From Streptomonospora nanhaiensis (GTDB lineage Bacteria > Actinomycetota > Actinomycetes > Streptosporangiales > Streptosporangiaceae): DNA of 64,000 bases. The DNA is taken from positions 1,426,001 through 1,490,000 of the forward strand of contig NZ_CP113264.1 of NCBI RefSeq assembly GCF_026642255.1, written 5' to 3'. Made by a program: the position numbers and the translations under genes. Below the pieces are notes generated by a model, which ran no database searches, was not told the DNA's origin, and saw only the letters and a list, made by a program, of their open reading frames with translations. Of this stretch, positions 33,571 through 45,935 are shown one piece after another (within the stretch, counting starts at the first letter, position 1; every line of letters begins with the position of its first letter).

Positions 33571-34959
33571 ATGTCGGACATCTATACCCTGCTGGCGTTC
33601 CTCGCCGCCATCGTCGTCCTCGTGCTGTTCATCGCGCGGTTCAAGGTCCACCCCGTGGCCACGCTGTTCATCGTGGTCGTGGCGCTGGGGCTCGTCCTGG
33701 GCATGGGCGGCACCGGGACCGTCGAGCTCATCACGACCGGCTTCGGGAACACCCTCGCCAGCGTCGGCCTGCTGATCATCTTCGGCTGCGTCCTCGGCAA
33801 GATGCTCGAACTGAGCGGCGCCGCCCTGAAGATCACCGAATCCGCGCTCAGCCTGTTCTCCAGGAACAAGGTGCCCTGGGCGATCGCGCTCGCCTCGACC
33901 GTCCTCGGCATCCCCCTCATCGCCGACACCGCCGTCGTCATGCTCATCCCCATCGTCTCCGCCCTCGCCTACCGCACGGGCATCTCGATGATGAAGCTCG
34001 GCCCGATCCTGTACATCGGCGCCTACGTCATGACCTCGGTGGTCCCTCCGGGCCCCGGACCGCTCGCCTCCGCGGCCCTGCTCGAGGTCGGCATGGGCGA
34101 CGCCATCCTCTACGGACTGATGGTGGGCGTCCCCGGCGTGGTCGCCGCGACGATCTACCTGTCGCGGATCAAGACGCACGTGCCGCCGAAGCCGGAGTTC
34201 GTCGAGCACCTGGTCGGCGGCCCCGACGCGCCCGCGTCCGCCGGCGCCGGCTCCGGGAACGCGGACGGGGCCGCCGAGGAGGCCGCGCCGCACACGGTCG
34301 GCCTGTTCGGCTCCCTGGTGCCCATCCTGGCGCCCATCGTCCTCATCGTCTTCGCCTCCCTGGCCGGCCCCGCGCTCCCCGAGGGGGCGTGGTTCACCGA
34401 CACCGTGCTCTTCGCCGGCGAGCCGACGATGGCGCTGTTCCTCGCCTGCCTGCTGGCCCTGCCGCTGTTCCGCGGGCGCTGGCGCGACAAGTCCACCCTG
34501 AACGACCTGTTCGAGGCCGGGCTGAGGATCGCCGCCATGCCCCTGGCACTGACCGGCGTCGGCGGCGCCCTCGCCACCATCATCCGGGAGACGGGCGTCG
34601 CGGAGAACATCGCGACGAGCATCGAGAGCACCGGGATGTCCCCGGTCATCATCCCGTTCCTCATCGCCGCCGCGGTGTGCACCATCACCGGTTCCAACAT
34701 CCTCGGCGTCATGACCTCGGCGGCCATCATGCAGCCCCTGCTGCCCGCGCTCGGACTCGAACCGATCGTGGTGTACCTGGCCTGCGCGACCGGGGCCCAG
34801 CTCATGAAGCACGCGAACTCCTCGGGCTTCTGGGTGACCACGACGCTGTCCAACATGACGGTGGGCCAGGGGATCCGCTCGATCGGGGTGGCCTCGGTCA
34901 TCTCCGGCCTCACCGGGTTCGCCGTCCTCAACATCATGATCGCGACCGGCGTCGTCTAG
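33571..34959 (+). CDS. GntP-family acid-sugar:H+ symporter
   Basis: 462-residue membrane protein with 12-14 hydrophobic segments. Family features include the N-terminal VHPVATLFIVVVALGLVLGMG, LASTVLGIPLIADTAVVMLIPIV and the C-terminal SNILGVMTSAAIMQPLLPALGLEPIVVYLACATGAQLMKHANSSGFWV. GntP relatives import gluconate and other aldonates. A hydrophilic Ala/Gly-rich loop lies near residue 225. It begins 19 bp after the dehydrogenase stop, so the substrate is most likely a tetronate such as threonate or erythronate. Confidence 0.88.
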   Translation: MSDIYTLLAFLAAIVVLVLFIARFKVHPVATLFIVVVALGLVLGMGGTGTVELITTGFGNTLASVGLLIIFGCVLGKMLELSGAALKITESALSLFSRNKVPWAIALASTVLGIPLIADTAVVMLIPIVSALAYRTGISMMKLGPILYIGAYVMTSVVPPGPGPLASAALLEVGMGDAILYGLMVGVPGVVAATIYLSRIKTHVPPKPEFVEHLVGGPDAPASAGAGSGNADGAAEEAAPHTVGLFGSLVPILAPIVLIVFASLAGPALPEGAWFTDTVLFAGEPTMALFLACLLALPLFRGRWRDKSTLNDLFEAGLRIAAMPLALTGVGGALATIIRETGVAENIATSIESTGMSPVIIPFLIAAAVCTITGSNILGVMTSAAIMQPLLPALGLEPIVVYLACATGAQLMKHANSSGFWVTTTLSNMTVGQGIRSIGVASVISGLTGFAVLNIMIATGVV

Positions 34960-35059
34960 ACCGCTCGCACCCCACGCGCGGCCGGTCCCCGCGCCCACGG
35001 CCCGCGGGCCGCGGGCCCGGGACCGGCCCCGCCCATCCGACCCGACCACAGGAGAACCC

Positions 35060-36298
35060 ATGGCGACCCTCGGCGCGATCGCCGACGACCTCACCGGAGC
35101 GACCGACGTCGCTATCGCCCTCACGTCCGCCGGATACCGGACCGCCGTCGTGCTGGGCTCCGACGCCCCCGACGGCGACGGGGCCGCGGACGGGGCCGAC
35201 GCCGTCGTCGTCGCCCTGAAGTCGCGCACCATGCCCGCCGGCGAGGCGGTCGCCGCCTCGCTGGACGCCCTCGCGAGGCTGCGGCGGGCGGGCTGCGAGC
35301 GCTTCTACCTCAAGTACTGCTCGACCTTCGACTCCACGCCGGCGGGCAACATCGGCCCGGTGGCCGAGGCCGTCCTCGAAGCCCTCGGCGAGACCGTCAC
35401 CGTGGTCGCGCCGGCCTTCCCCGCCAACGGGCGCACCGTCTACCGCGGCCACCTGTTCGTGGGGGACGAGCCCCTCGACGAGTCCCCGATGCGCCACCAC
35501 CCCCTCACGCCCATGACCGACTCGAACCTCCTGCGCCTGCTCGCACCCCAGGTCAGCGGTGGCGAGGACGACGTCGCCCTGGTGCCGTGGCCGACCGTCG
35601 CCCGGGGCGACGAGGCGGTGCGCGAGGCCATCGCGCGCGCGGGCCGCGCCGGGGCCCGGTTCGTGGTCGTCGACGCGCTCACCGACGCGGACCTCGCCAC
35701 CCTCGCCCGGGCGACGGAGGACCTGCGCCTGCTGACCGGCGGCAGCGCCCTCGCCCAGGGGCTCAGGGGTCCCCGGACGCTCGCGCGCACGCCGGTCGCC
35801 CTGCCCGAGGGGCCGCGCGTCGTGCTCTCCGGCAGCGCCTCGCGGGCCACCCAGGGCCAGGTCCGCCACGCGCTCGCGGTCGGCGGGGGGCGGCAGCTGC
35901 GCCCCGCCGACCTGCGGGAGGACTTCGAGGCGGCCGTGTCCGCCGCGGTGTCCGCCGCGCTGGAGGCCGCGGACGCCCCCTTCGTCGTGTACGCGACCGC
36001 CTCCCCCGAGGACGTCGTGGACACCGCGGACGCCCCGCTCATCGAGGAGGCGCTGGCCGAGACCGCCGAGCGCCTGGTGGCCGCGGGGACGCGGGCGCTC
36101 CTCGTGGCGGGCGGCGAGACCAGCGGAGCCGTCGTGCAGCGCCTCGGCGTGGGCGCGCTCGCGCTCGGCCCCGAGATCGACCCCGGCGTCGCGTGGATGC
36201 GCGGGCGCCGGGACGGCGAGGACATCCACCTCATGCTCAAGTCCGGGAACTTCGGCCGCGAGGACCTCTTCGTCCGCGCCTGGGAGGGGGGCCTGTGA
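35060..36298 (+). CDS. otnK: Four-carbon acid sugar kinase (3-oxo-tetronate 4-kinase type)
   Basis: 412-residue kinase of the DUF1537 family. Hallmarks are the N-terminal IADDLTGATDVAIAL, YLKYCSTFDSTPAGNIGPVAEA, the central VLSGSASRATQGQV and the C-terminal AGGETSGAVVQRLGVGALALGPEIDPGVAWM. The family phosphorylates 3-oxo-tetronates or four-carbon acid sugars at C4. ATG 35060 has AGGAGA upstream. Its stop overlaps the aldolase start (GTGA), so the next enzyme in the pathway is coupled to it. Confidence 0.9.
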   Translation: MATLGAIADDLTGATDVAIALTSAGYRTAVVLGSDAPDGDGAADGADAVVVALKSRTMPAGEAVAASLDALARLRRAGCERFYLKYCSTFDSTPAGNIGPVAEAVLEALGETVTVVAPAFPANGRTVYRGHLFVGDEPLDESPMRHHPLTPMTDSNLLRLLAPQVSGGEDDVALVPWPTVARGDEAVREAIARAGRAGARFVVVDALTDADLATLARATEDLRLLTGGSALAQGLRGPRTLARTPVALPEGPRVVLSGSASRATQGQVRHALAVGGGRQLRPADLREDFEAAVSAAVSAALEAADAPFVVYATASPEDVVDTADAPLIEEALAETAERLVAAGTRALLVAGGETSGAVVQRLGVGALALGPEIDPGVAWMRGRRDGEDIHLMLKSGNFGREDLFVRAWEGGL

Positions 36299-36945
36299 AC
36301 CGCACACCACGCGAGGCCGCGCGGGAGCTGTGCCGGGCGGGACGCCGCGCCGTCGACCTCGGGCTGAGCCCCGGCGCGTCGGGCAACGTGTCCGTGCGCG
36401 CCGGGGACCACACCCTGATGAGCCCCACCGGGGTGTCCCTCCGGGACCTGGACCCCGACGGCCTGTCCGTCCTGGGCCCGGAGGGGGAGCACGTCTCCGG
36501 CCCGCCGCCCTCCAAGGAGTACCCGCTCCACCTGGCGATGTACCGGCGGGTCGAGGGCGCCGGGTCCGTCGTCCACCTGCACTCGCCCCACGCGACCGCG
36601 GCCTCGTGCCTGCCCGCCTGGTCGGCCTCGTCGGCGCTGCCGCCCGTCACGCCCTACCTGGTGATGCGTGTCGGCCAGGCGCCCCTGGTGCCGTACGCGG
36701 CTCCGGGCAGCGAGCGGCTCGCCCGCAACCTCGCCGACCTGCCCGGGTCCTTCCGCGCCGCCCTCCTCGCCAACCACGGTTCGCTCATGGCGGCGGCCGA
36801 CCCGGCGGCCGCCCTGGACGGGGCCGTGGAACTGGAGGAGGCCTCGCGCATCGTCGTCTCGCTGCGGGGAGGCGGGTTCTCCGTGCTCTCGGCGGAGGAC
36901 GTGCGCGAGCTGACGGAGCGCTACGGGACCGCGTGGGACCTGTGA
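36295..36945 (+). CDS. otnC: Class II aldolase-fold 3-oxo-tetronate 4-phosphate decarboxylase
   Basis: 216-residue protein of the class II aldolase/adducin family. Motifs: GLSPGASGNVSVRAGDHTLMSPTGVSL at the N-terminus, PPSKEYPLHLAMY, the zinc ligands in VVHLHSPHATAAS and the later ANHGSLMAA. Paired with an OtnK-like kinase it would decarboxylate 3-oxo-tetronate 4-phosphate to dihydroxyacetone phosphate. GTG 36295 overlaps the kinase stop by four bases. A strong terminator follows, so it ends the operon. Confidence 0.88.
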   Translation: MNRTPREAARELCRAGRRAVDLGLSPGASGNVSVRAGDHTLMSPTGVSLRDLDPDGLSVLGPEGEHVSGPPPSKEYPLHLAMYRRVEGAGSVVHLHSPHATAASCLPAWSASSALPPVTPYLVMRVGQAPLVPYAAPGSERLARNLADLPGSFRAALLANHGSLMAAADPAAALDGAVELEEASRIVVSLRGGGFSVLSAEDVRELTERYGTAWDL

Positions 36946-36976
36946 CCCGTCCTCCGCGGGGGTGAGGGCACGGCCC

Positions 36977-37010
36977 GGGCCGGGGCCGACCGCACGGTCG
37001 GCCCCGGCCC
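36977..37010 (+). terminator. Terminator of the four-carbon acid sugar operon
   Basis: GGGCCGGGGCCGACC (36977-36991), loop GCAC, and the perfect complement (36996-37010), a 15-bp stem located 32 bp after the otnC stop. Confidence 0.65.
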
Positions 37011-37202
37011 GGAGGCGTTCGGCCCGCGGCCCGGAACACGGGCACGCCCGTGCCTCCGGCGCACGGGCCCGTGCGCCGGGCTCCCCGGCCCACCCCGGCG
37101 CCCGCCGGGAGGCCGGAGCGGAGCCGCGCCTCCCCCCGGGCCCCGGGGAACAGGTGACCCGACCGGTCAGGAATCGAGAAGCGCCCTTCACCGGCCCGGA
37201 AC

Positions 37203-37208
37203 TAGCGT
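37203..37208 (+). promoter_or_regulatory. Leaderless -10 element of the VOC gene
   Basis: TAGCGT ends seven bases before ATG 37216, with no Shine-Dalgarno in between. The identical TAGCGT + 7 nt arrangement precedes the rpiR-type gene at 48008. Confidence 0.5.
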
Positions 37209-37215
37209 GGTGGCC

Positions 37216-37623
37216 ATGGACATCACCATTCACACCAGCGTCCTGCCGCACGAGGACCCCGAGGCCTCCCTGGCCTTCTACCGCGACGTCCTGGGCTTCG
37301 AGGTCCGCAACGACGTCGGGCAGGGGAACATGCGCTGGATCACCGTGGGCCCCACCGGACAGCCCGACACCGGCATCCTGCTCGCACCGCCCGCCACCGA
37401 TCCCGGCATCACCGACGCCGAGCGCACCGCCATCGCCGAGATGATGGCCAAGGGCACCTACGGGTGGATCCTCCTGGCCGCGTCCGACCTCGACCAGGTC
37501 TTCGACAGGGTCCAGGCCACCGACACCGAGGTCGTCCAGGAACCCACACTCCAGCCCTACGGCATCCGCGACTGCGCCTTCCGCGACCCCGCCGGCAACC
37601 TGATCCGCATCCAGCAGCGCTGA
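37216..37623 (+). CDS. VOC superfamily protein
   Basis: 135-residue glyoxalase-fold protein. The first module (SVLPHEDPEASLAFYRDVLGFEVRNDVGQGNMRWITVGP) and second module (GTYGWILLAASDLDQVFDRVQATDTEVVQEP...RDCAFRDPAGNLIRIQQ) are clear. The catalytic activity, if any, is unknown. In actinomycetes such genes often sit next to UvrA-like genes, as here (182 bp apart, same direction). ATG 37216 is preferred over GTG 37207 because of the -10 hexamer spacing. Confidence 0.82.
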   Translation: MDITIHTSVLPHEDPEASLAFYRDVLGFEVRNDVGQGNMRWITVGPTGQPDTGILLAPPATDPGITDAERTAIAEMMAKGTYGWILLAASDLDQVFDRVQATDTEVVQEPTLQPYGIRDCAFRDPAGNLIRIQQR

Positions 37624-37641
37624 GCCGGCGGCCGCACCGCA

Positions 37642-37728
37642 CCGCCCCGAAGGGCCGGACGCGCGCCACGAGGTCCTGCGCCCGCGCAGGACCGACACCC
37701 CCGCGCCGCCCCGAAGGGCCGGACGCGC
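37642..37728. repeat. 23-bp direct repeats flanking a palindrome
   Basis: A 23-bp sequence beginning CCGCCCCGAAGGGCC occurs exactly at 37642-37664 and 37706-37728. Between the copies is a perfect inverted repeat, GGTCCTGCGC (37672-37681), CC, GCGCAGGACC (37684-37693), which could terminate the VOC transcript. Confidence 0.65.
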
Positions 37729-37805
37729 CGTGAAACACCGGCCCGACCGTGCCGGAAGACGCCGAGGAGGACCGCGCAGGCGGTCCGGACGACGATGGAG
37801 AGACG

Positions 37806-40199
<2,394 letters not shown>

Positions 40200-40220
40200 T
40201 CCCGCCCCCGGGCGGACACG

Positions 40221-40258
40221 GGCGCCCCCGGCCGTCGGGATCGACGGCCGGGGGCGCC
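40221..40258. terminator. Bidirectional terminator between uvrA-like and CPBP genes
   Basis: A 17-bp arm starting GGCGCCCCCGGCC (40221-40237), loop GGAT, and its perfect complement (40242-40258), between two convergent genes. Confidence 0.65.
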
Positions 40259-40280
40259 GGCACGGGCGGTCGGGAGGGCT

Positions 40281-41153
40281 CTAGCGCTGGGGGGCGTCGG
40301 TCCCGCGCAGTCCCAGGCGGCCGCGGGTGACCACCACGAGGAACACCGCGACGAGGGCGACCAGTGCGACCTCGGGGGCTCCGGCGGGGTCTCCCACCGC
40401 GGCCCCCTTGAGGCCCGAGACGACGTTGATCGCGGTGTGGGCGATCACCGCGGCGAGCACGCCGCCGCGGGAGGAGTTGAAGACGTGGCCGAGGACGACC
40501 GTCAGTCCGACGCACAGCAGGGCGTAGGCGGGGAAGTACATCTGCGCCTGGACCGTGCCGGCCATGGAGAACAGGGGGGCGTGCCACACCGCCCAGACCG
40601 CGCCGAGGACCGCGTTCGCCGCGAGCGGGGGCAGCGAGCCCTGGAGCCGCGGCAGCGCGAATCCGCGCCAGCCCAGCTCCTCGTTGCCGCCGCCGACCAG
40701 GGCGATGAGCAGGAATTGCACGGGGACCGCCATCAGCGCGGCGTCGAGCGCGGCCTCGTCCACCGTCGCCCCCTGCAGGCGGACGGCGATCACGCCCGAG
40801 GCCGCGATGGCCAGGACCGCGAGCACCGCGATCGCGTAGGGCGTGACGCCGCCCCTGCGCAGCGGCGAGTACCGCCGGAAGAGGGCGCCCACCCCGGACC
40901 TGCCCTCGGTCGCGGCGGTGACGAGGACCGCCGCCACCATCGGGCCGAAACTGCCGACGAGCACGGCCGGCATCGGGTTGGCGCCGTCGAGCAGGAGCGT
41001 GCCTCCCCACCAGGCGATCCAGGAGAAGGCGAAGGCGATCACCAGGAAGGCGGTGAGGCCGCGCGGTGCGAGGACGGTCGTCCGCGCCGGGTCCACCGCG
41101 GGGGCGGTGGGGGCGGAGGGACGGGGGTGCGTGGAGAGGTGCTCGTTCTTCAT
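40281..41153 (-). CDS. CPBP-family intramembrane metalloprotease (Abi/Rce1-like)
   Basis: 290-residue membrane protein with seven to eight hydrophobic segments. CPBP motifs are present: NEELGWRGFALPRLQG (motif 1, Glu-Glu and Arg), VWAVWHAPLF (motif 2, His) and AAVIAHTAINVVSG (motif 3, His/Asn). The family includes prenyl-protein proteases and proteins tied to bacteriocin self-immunity. ATG 41153 is chosen because TATGTT (41166-41161) ends seven bases upstream with TTGTAT 17 bp further, giving a leaderless promoter. The -35 overlaps the TetR palindrome, so the divergent TetR gene product probably represses it. Confidence 0.85.
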   Translation of the reverse strand: MKNEHLSTHPRPSAPTAPAVDPARTTVLAPRGLTAFLVIAFAFSWIAWWGGTLLLDGANPMPAVLVGSFGPMVAAVLVTAATEGRSGVGALFRRYSPLRRGGVTPYAIAVLAVLAIAASGVIAVRLQGATVDEAALDAALMAVPVQFLLIALVGGGNEELGWRGFALPRLQGSLPPLAANAVLGAVWAVWHAPLFSMAGTVQAQMYFPAYALLCVGLTVVLGHVFNSSRGGVLAAVIAHTAINVVSGLKGAAVGDPAGAPEVALVALVAVFLVVVTRGRLGLRGTDAPQR

Positions 41154-41182
41154 GCCGAGAAACATACACTGTTTGAGAAAGA

Positions 41183-41207
41183 CATACAACGTAGGTTCCG
41201 TTGTATG
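41183..41207. promoter_or_regulatory. Shared TetR operator with two divergent leaderless promoters
   Basis: CATACAACG (41183-41191), TAGGTTC, CGTTGTATG (41199-41207): a perfect 9-bp inverted repeat. Its left arm overlaps the -35 TTGTAT of the CPBP gene and its right arm overlaps the -10 TATGCT (41204-41209) of the TetR gene. One bound dimer would block both. Confidence 0.8.
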
Positions 41208-41216
41208 CTGTCGGAC

Positions 41217-41888
41217 ATGGCAGAACCACGATCCGACCAGCAGTTCGACAGCGTCTTCAGCCGCCCCGAGCGCCGCCGCCGCACCCAGCCGGCGCTCACC
41301 CGGGAGCGCATCGTCACCGCGACGATCGGGCTGCTGGACCGGGAGGGCTCCTCGGCGCTGACGATGCGCAAGGTCGCCGCCGAACTCGGCGTGCACGCGA
41401 CGAGCCTCTACTGGTACGTGGAGCGGAGGGAGGACCTCGTCGACCTGGCGGTGGACGGCATCCTGGCCGACGCCGCGGCCGTCCTGCCGGGCCCCGACGC
41501 CCCCTGGGACGCCGCGGTGAAGGAGACCGCGTACCGGTTCTACGCGGCTCTGACCGCGCACGCCTGGGCCGCGGAGTTCGCCGGGGCCCGGCCCCTGGTC
41601 GGGCCCAACGCGGTCGCGCTCTCGAGGAGGATCATCGCCGCGCTCCAGCAGTGCGGGGGGAGCGAGGAGGAGCAGGCGGTCGCCATCCGGGCGGTGTCCA
41701 ACCAGATGCTCGGCGCGGCCACGTCCGCGGTCGCGGTGCGCGCGATGCGCTCCAGGGACTCGGGCGAGCACGACGGGGCGGTCGCCGCCGCCGTGTCGGA
41801 GCCGGACGCCCTCGCCGTGGAGAACGACTACTTCGACCAGGTGCTGGACCTGGTGCTGGACGGGGTCAGGGCCCGCCGGGCGGGGTAG
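41217..41888 (+). CDS. TetR-family regulator (TetR_C tetracycline-repressor subgroup)
   Basis: 223-residue regulator. The helix-turn-helix (ALTMRKVAAELGVHATSLYWYVERREDLVDLAVDGIL) includes LYWYV, typical of the TetR(class B)-like subgroup whose C-terminal domain binds drugs. TATGCT ends seven bases before ATG 41217 without a Shine-Dalgarno, so the mRNA is probably leaderless. The promoter lies inside the palindrome at 41183-41207, indicating autorepression and control of the divergent CPBP gene. Confidence 0.88.
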   Translation: MAEPRSDQQFDSVFSRPERRRRTQPALTRERIVTATIGLLDREGSSALTMRKVAAELGVHATSLYWYVERREDLVDLAVDGILADAAAVLPGPDAPWDAAVKETAYRFYAALTAHAWAAEFAGARPLVGPNAVALSRRIIAALQQCGGSEEEQAVAIRAVSNQMLGAATSAVAVRAMRSRDSGEHDGAVAAAVSEPDALAVENDYFDQVLDLVLDGVRARRAG

Positions 41889-41959
41889 GCGGCCCCGTCC
41901 CGCCGGGGTCGCGGGCCGTTCCGGGGCGCACGCCCGACGGGGCGCACGCCCGACGGGGC

Positions 41960-42041
41960 GGGCCCCGTACACGACGGGAGGGCCTGCCGCGTGAATCCCG
42001 GCCTGCATCCCCGGAGGCCGGGCCCCGTACACGACGGGAGG
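41960..42041. repeat. 22-bp direct repeat pair in a gene-free stretch
   Basis: GGGCCCCGTACACGACGGGA followed by GG occurs exactly at 41960-41981 and 42020-42041, 60 bp apart. Just upstream a 16-bp unit, GGGGCGCACGCCCGAC, is repeated in tandem. The 327-bp gap between the convergent TetR and phosphatase genes (41889-42215) holds no gene that I can support. Confidence 0.65.
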
Positions 42042-42215
42042 ACCTCTCCGTCGCGGAGCCTGTCGGGGAGTCCGCCGGGCACGGCGGCGGGGCCGGCCCG
42101 GCGGGGCCGGCACCACCGCCGGCGGCGGCCGTGCCGTCGGGGCCGCGCGCCCCTGGGGCGCGGACCGGAGGCCGCCCCGGCGGGGGGCTCCCGACCGGTC
42201 CCCGTCCCGCGGCCG

Positions 42216-42847
42216 TCAGTCCGGCGGGTCCAGCGGCGACATCGCCGGCGAGTAGTTGAACAGCCGGAGCCTGGCCGCCCCCGGTTCGAGGAGGGACGCG
42301 GCCCCGGGGTCGACGTCGACGATGCTGAGGCTGGCCGGGTGGCTCGGGACCGTGCGGGCGGGGTCGAGCCCGACGGCGGCCGTCAGGAAGGCCCGCGCCG
42401 GCCCGCCGTGGGTGACCGCCATGAGCAGCTCGTGCCCGCCGTCCGCGGCCCGCCGCACGGCGGCGTCGAGCCCGGCGACCACCCGCTCGGTCAGCTCGCC
42501 GAAGCTCTCGGCCCCCGGCGGGTGGAACCGCCCCGCGCGCCACGCGGCGTACACGCCGCCGTCCTCCGCCCTGACCTCCGCCGAGTAGCGCCCCTCCCAG
42601 CCGGCCAGGTACGCCTCGTTCAACCGGGGGTCGCGCGCGTCCGGACGTACGCCGAGCACCTCCGCGGTCTCCCGCGTGCGGCGCAGGCCCGAGGTGACGA
42701 CGTACCCGGGGGCCAGGTACCCGACCGTCTCCGCCAGGGCGGAGACCTGCCGCCGCCCGGCCTCGGACAGCCCGACGTCCCGCTGCCCCTGGAGGCGGCG
42801 CTCCTCGTTCCACGCGGTCTCGCCGTGGCGGACCAGGAGAAGCCGCA

Positions 42848-42851
<4 letters not shown>
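42216..42851 (-). CDS. Histidine phosphatase family protein (phosphoglycerate-mutase-like)
   Basis: 211-residue phosphatase. The catalytic motif LLLVRHGETAWN at the N-terminus carries the phospho-accepting His; GLRRTRETAEVLG, the acid/base region with NEAYLAGWEGR, and the second His in AVTHGGPARAFL complete the family pattern. Substrates range from sugar phosphates to phosphoserine. The ATG overlaps the stop of the ABC ATPase gene (ATGA), so it is translated with the importer, which suggests the imported compound or a derivative is its substrate. Confidence 0.9.
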
Positions 42852-43998
<1,147 letters not shown>

Positions 43999-44002
<4 letters not shown>

Positions 44003-45777
44003 GAGTTCGAGTTCCAGGGCTGGGCGGCGCCCTCGAAGCGCCGCGCGATGATGGTCGCCGCAACCGATATCACCGCGATGACGACGGTGACCGCGTTGGC
44101 CGACTGCGTGAAGTTCTCCGACGAGTACTGGTAGGTGAGGACGGCCAGGACGGGCATCGCGGGGGTCGCCAGCAGCACGACGAGGGAGAGGTCGCGCACC
44201 ATCTGGACGAACACGAGCACCCCTCCCGTGAACAGGCCGCGCGCCGTCAGGGGAGCGATGACGGAGCCGATCCTGCGGAACAGCCCCGCCCCCGCCATCA
44301 CCGCCGACTCCTCGACGTCCTTGGACACCTGGCCCAGCGCCGAGGTGCCCGACCGGACCGCGAACGGGATCGTCGCCGCGATCCCGGCCAGCACGAGGAT
44401 CGCGAACGTCCCGTACAGGCTCGGGATCGGACCGATGGGCGCACCGAACTGCGCGATGAACGCGGCGCCCAGCGCGATGCCGGGGATGAGGAACGGCACG
44501 AACGAGAGGACGCCCATGGTCCCCGTCAGCCACCTCGGCCCGCCGGAGCGGGTGATGACGTAGGAGACGAGTAGGCCGAGGACGCCCGCGCAGATCGCGA
44601 CGCACACCCCGAGGAGCACGGTGTTCCAGGTGGCCTGGAGGATCTGCGGGTTGTTCAGGATGCCCCGCTGCCCCTGGGCGAGGGCGGGGTCGGAGCCGCC
44701 GATCCAGTAGTGGAGGGTCAGCCCCGACGAGAAGTCGTTGGTGCGCAGGGTCAGCGAGCTGAACACGAGCACCAGGCCGGGGACGACGGTGGTGCAGGTG
44801 ACCAGCAGCCACGCGACCGCGGCCACCGGCCGCGCCCACGGCCCCAGGTCGACGCCCCGGCGGCGGCCGCCCTTGCCGGTGATCGTCGCGAAACTGCGCC
44901 TGCCGCCGGTGATCCTCGTCGAGGCGTACATGATCATCGCGGCCACGAGGATGAGCACGATGGACAGCACGTATCCGCGTGAGACGTCGCCCGTGGAGAT
45001 CGCCCCGTACAGGCGGGTCGAGAGCGTGTGGAACCGGACGGGCAGGCCGAGGAGCGCGGGTGTGACGAAGTTGGAGACGCCCTCGGCGAAGGCGAGCAGG
45101 GCGCCCGAGACCATCGCCGGGGCCACGACGGGCAGCGCGATGTCGCGGGCCACGCGCATCGTCGGGGCGCCCGTCAGCTCCGCGGCCTCCATGAGGTCGC
45201 CGTTGACGCTCGCCAGGGCGGCGGCGACGAGCATGAACGACAGCGAGAAGTAGTGGGCCGTCAGGGTCGCGGCGATCGGAACCGGCCCCCAGGCCAGCCA
45301 GTCGGGGACGGGGATCCCCAGGTTCATGAGGATGCCGGTGGAACCGCCGATCAGGTCGTTGCGGAAGACCGACTCCCACGCCAGTGCCAGGGCGAAGCTC
45401 GGCAGGGCGAACGGGATCGTCGCCAGGAGGCCGAGGATCCCGCGCCCCGGGAGCCGGGTCATCACGACCACCCAGGCGAGGAAGCCGCCGATCACCGTGG
45501 AGCCGGCGGCGGTGGCGACCCCCATGAGGACCGAGTTGCCCATCGGCCTCCACAGGAGGTTCTCCGACATCGGGCTGGCGAAGACGTCCGTCCACGCCTC
45601 GCGGTTGCCGGCCGTCAGGGTCGTGTTGACCAGCCCGAGGAGCGGTGCGACCACGAGGACGGCGAGGACGAGCAGGGTGCCGGCTCCCAGTACGGCGGTC
45701 GGCTGCCCGAGGGCGGTCCGCGCACGTGCCACCGTGCTGCCGACCGTCGTGCGGCGGGGGGCGGGTGCCCTCTTCAT
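43999..45777 (-). CDS. ABC importer permease, fused double-length type (FbpB/AfuB-like)
   Basis: 592-residue protein with about 12 membrane segments in two homologous halves. Each half carries an EAA-type coupling loop: MEAAELTGAPTMRVARDIALPVVAP and VEESAVMAGAGLFRRIGSVIAPLTA. Duplicated permeases of this kind belong to ferric-ion, thiamine or AfuABC sugar-phosphate importers. ATG 45777 has GGAGAGAGG upstream. The gene precedes and overlaps the ATPase gene. Confidence 0.9.
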
Positions 45778-45935
45778 GGTGTCCTCTCTCCGGGACGGGG
45801 GACCTGTCCCGGGGCGTGTTCTGCGGTGACGTGCAGCGGTGAGGTCGCTCGCGGTGCGCGCCCGCGGACGTGTCCCGCGGACGCTCCCGGCCGGCCCGGC
45901 GCTCGCGAGGCCCGGAACGGTCCGCGGAACGCGGC

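Noticed and set aside
41940..42045. CRISPR-like array
   Set aside because: Only two copies of the 22-bp repeat are present, spacing is 60 bp start to start without a third unit, and no cas gene is nearby.
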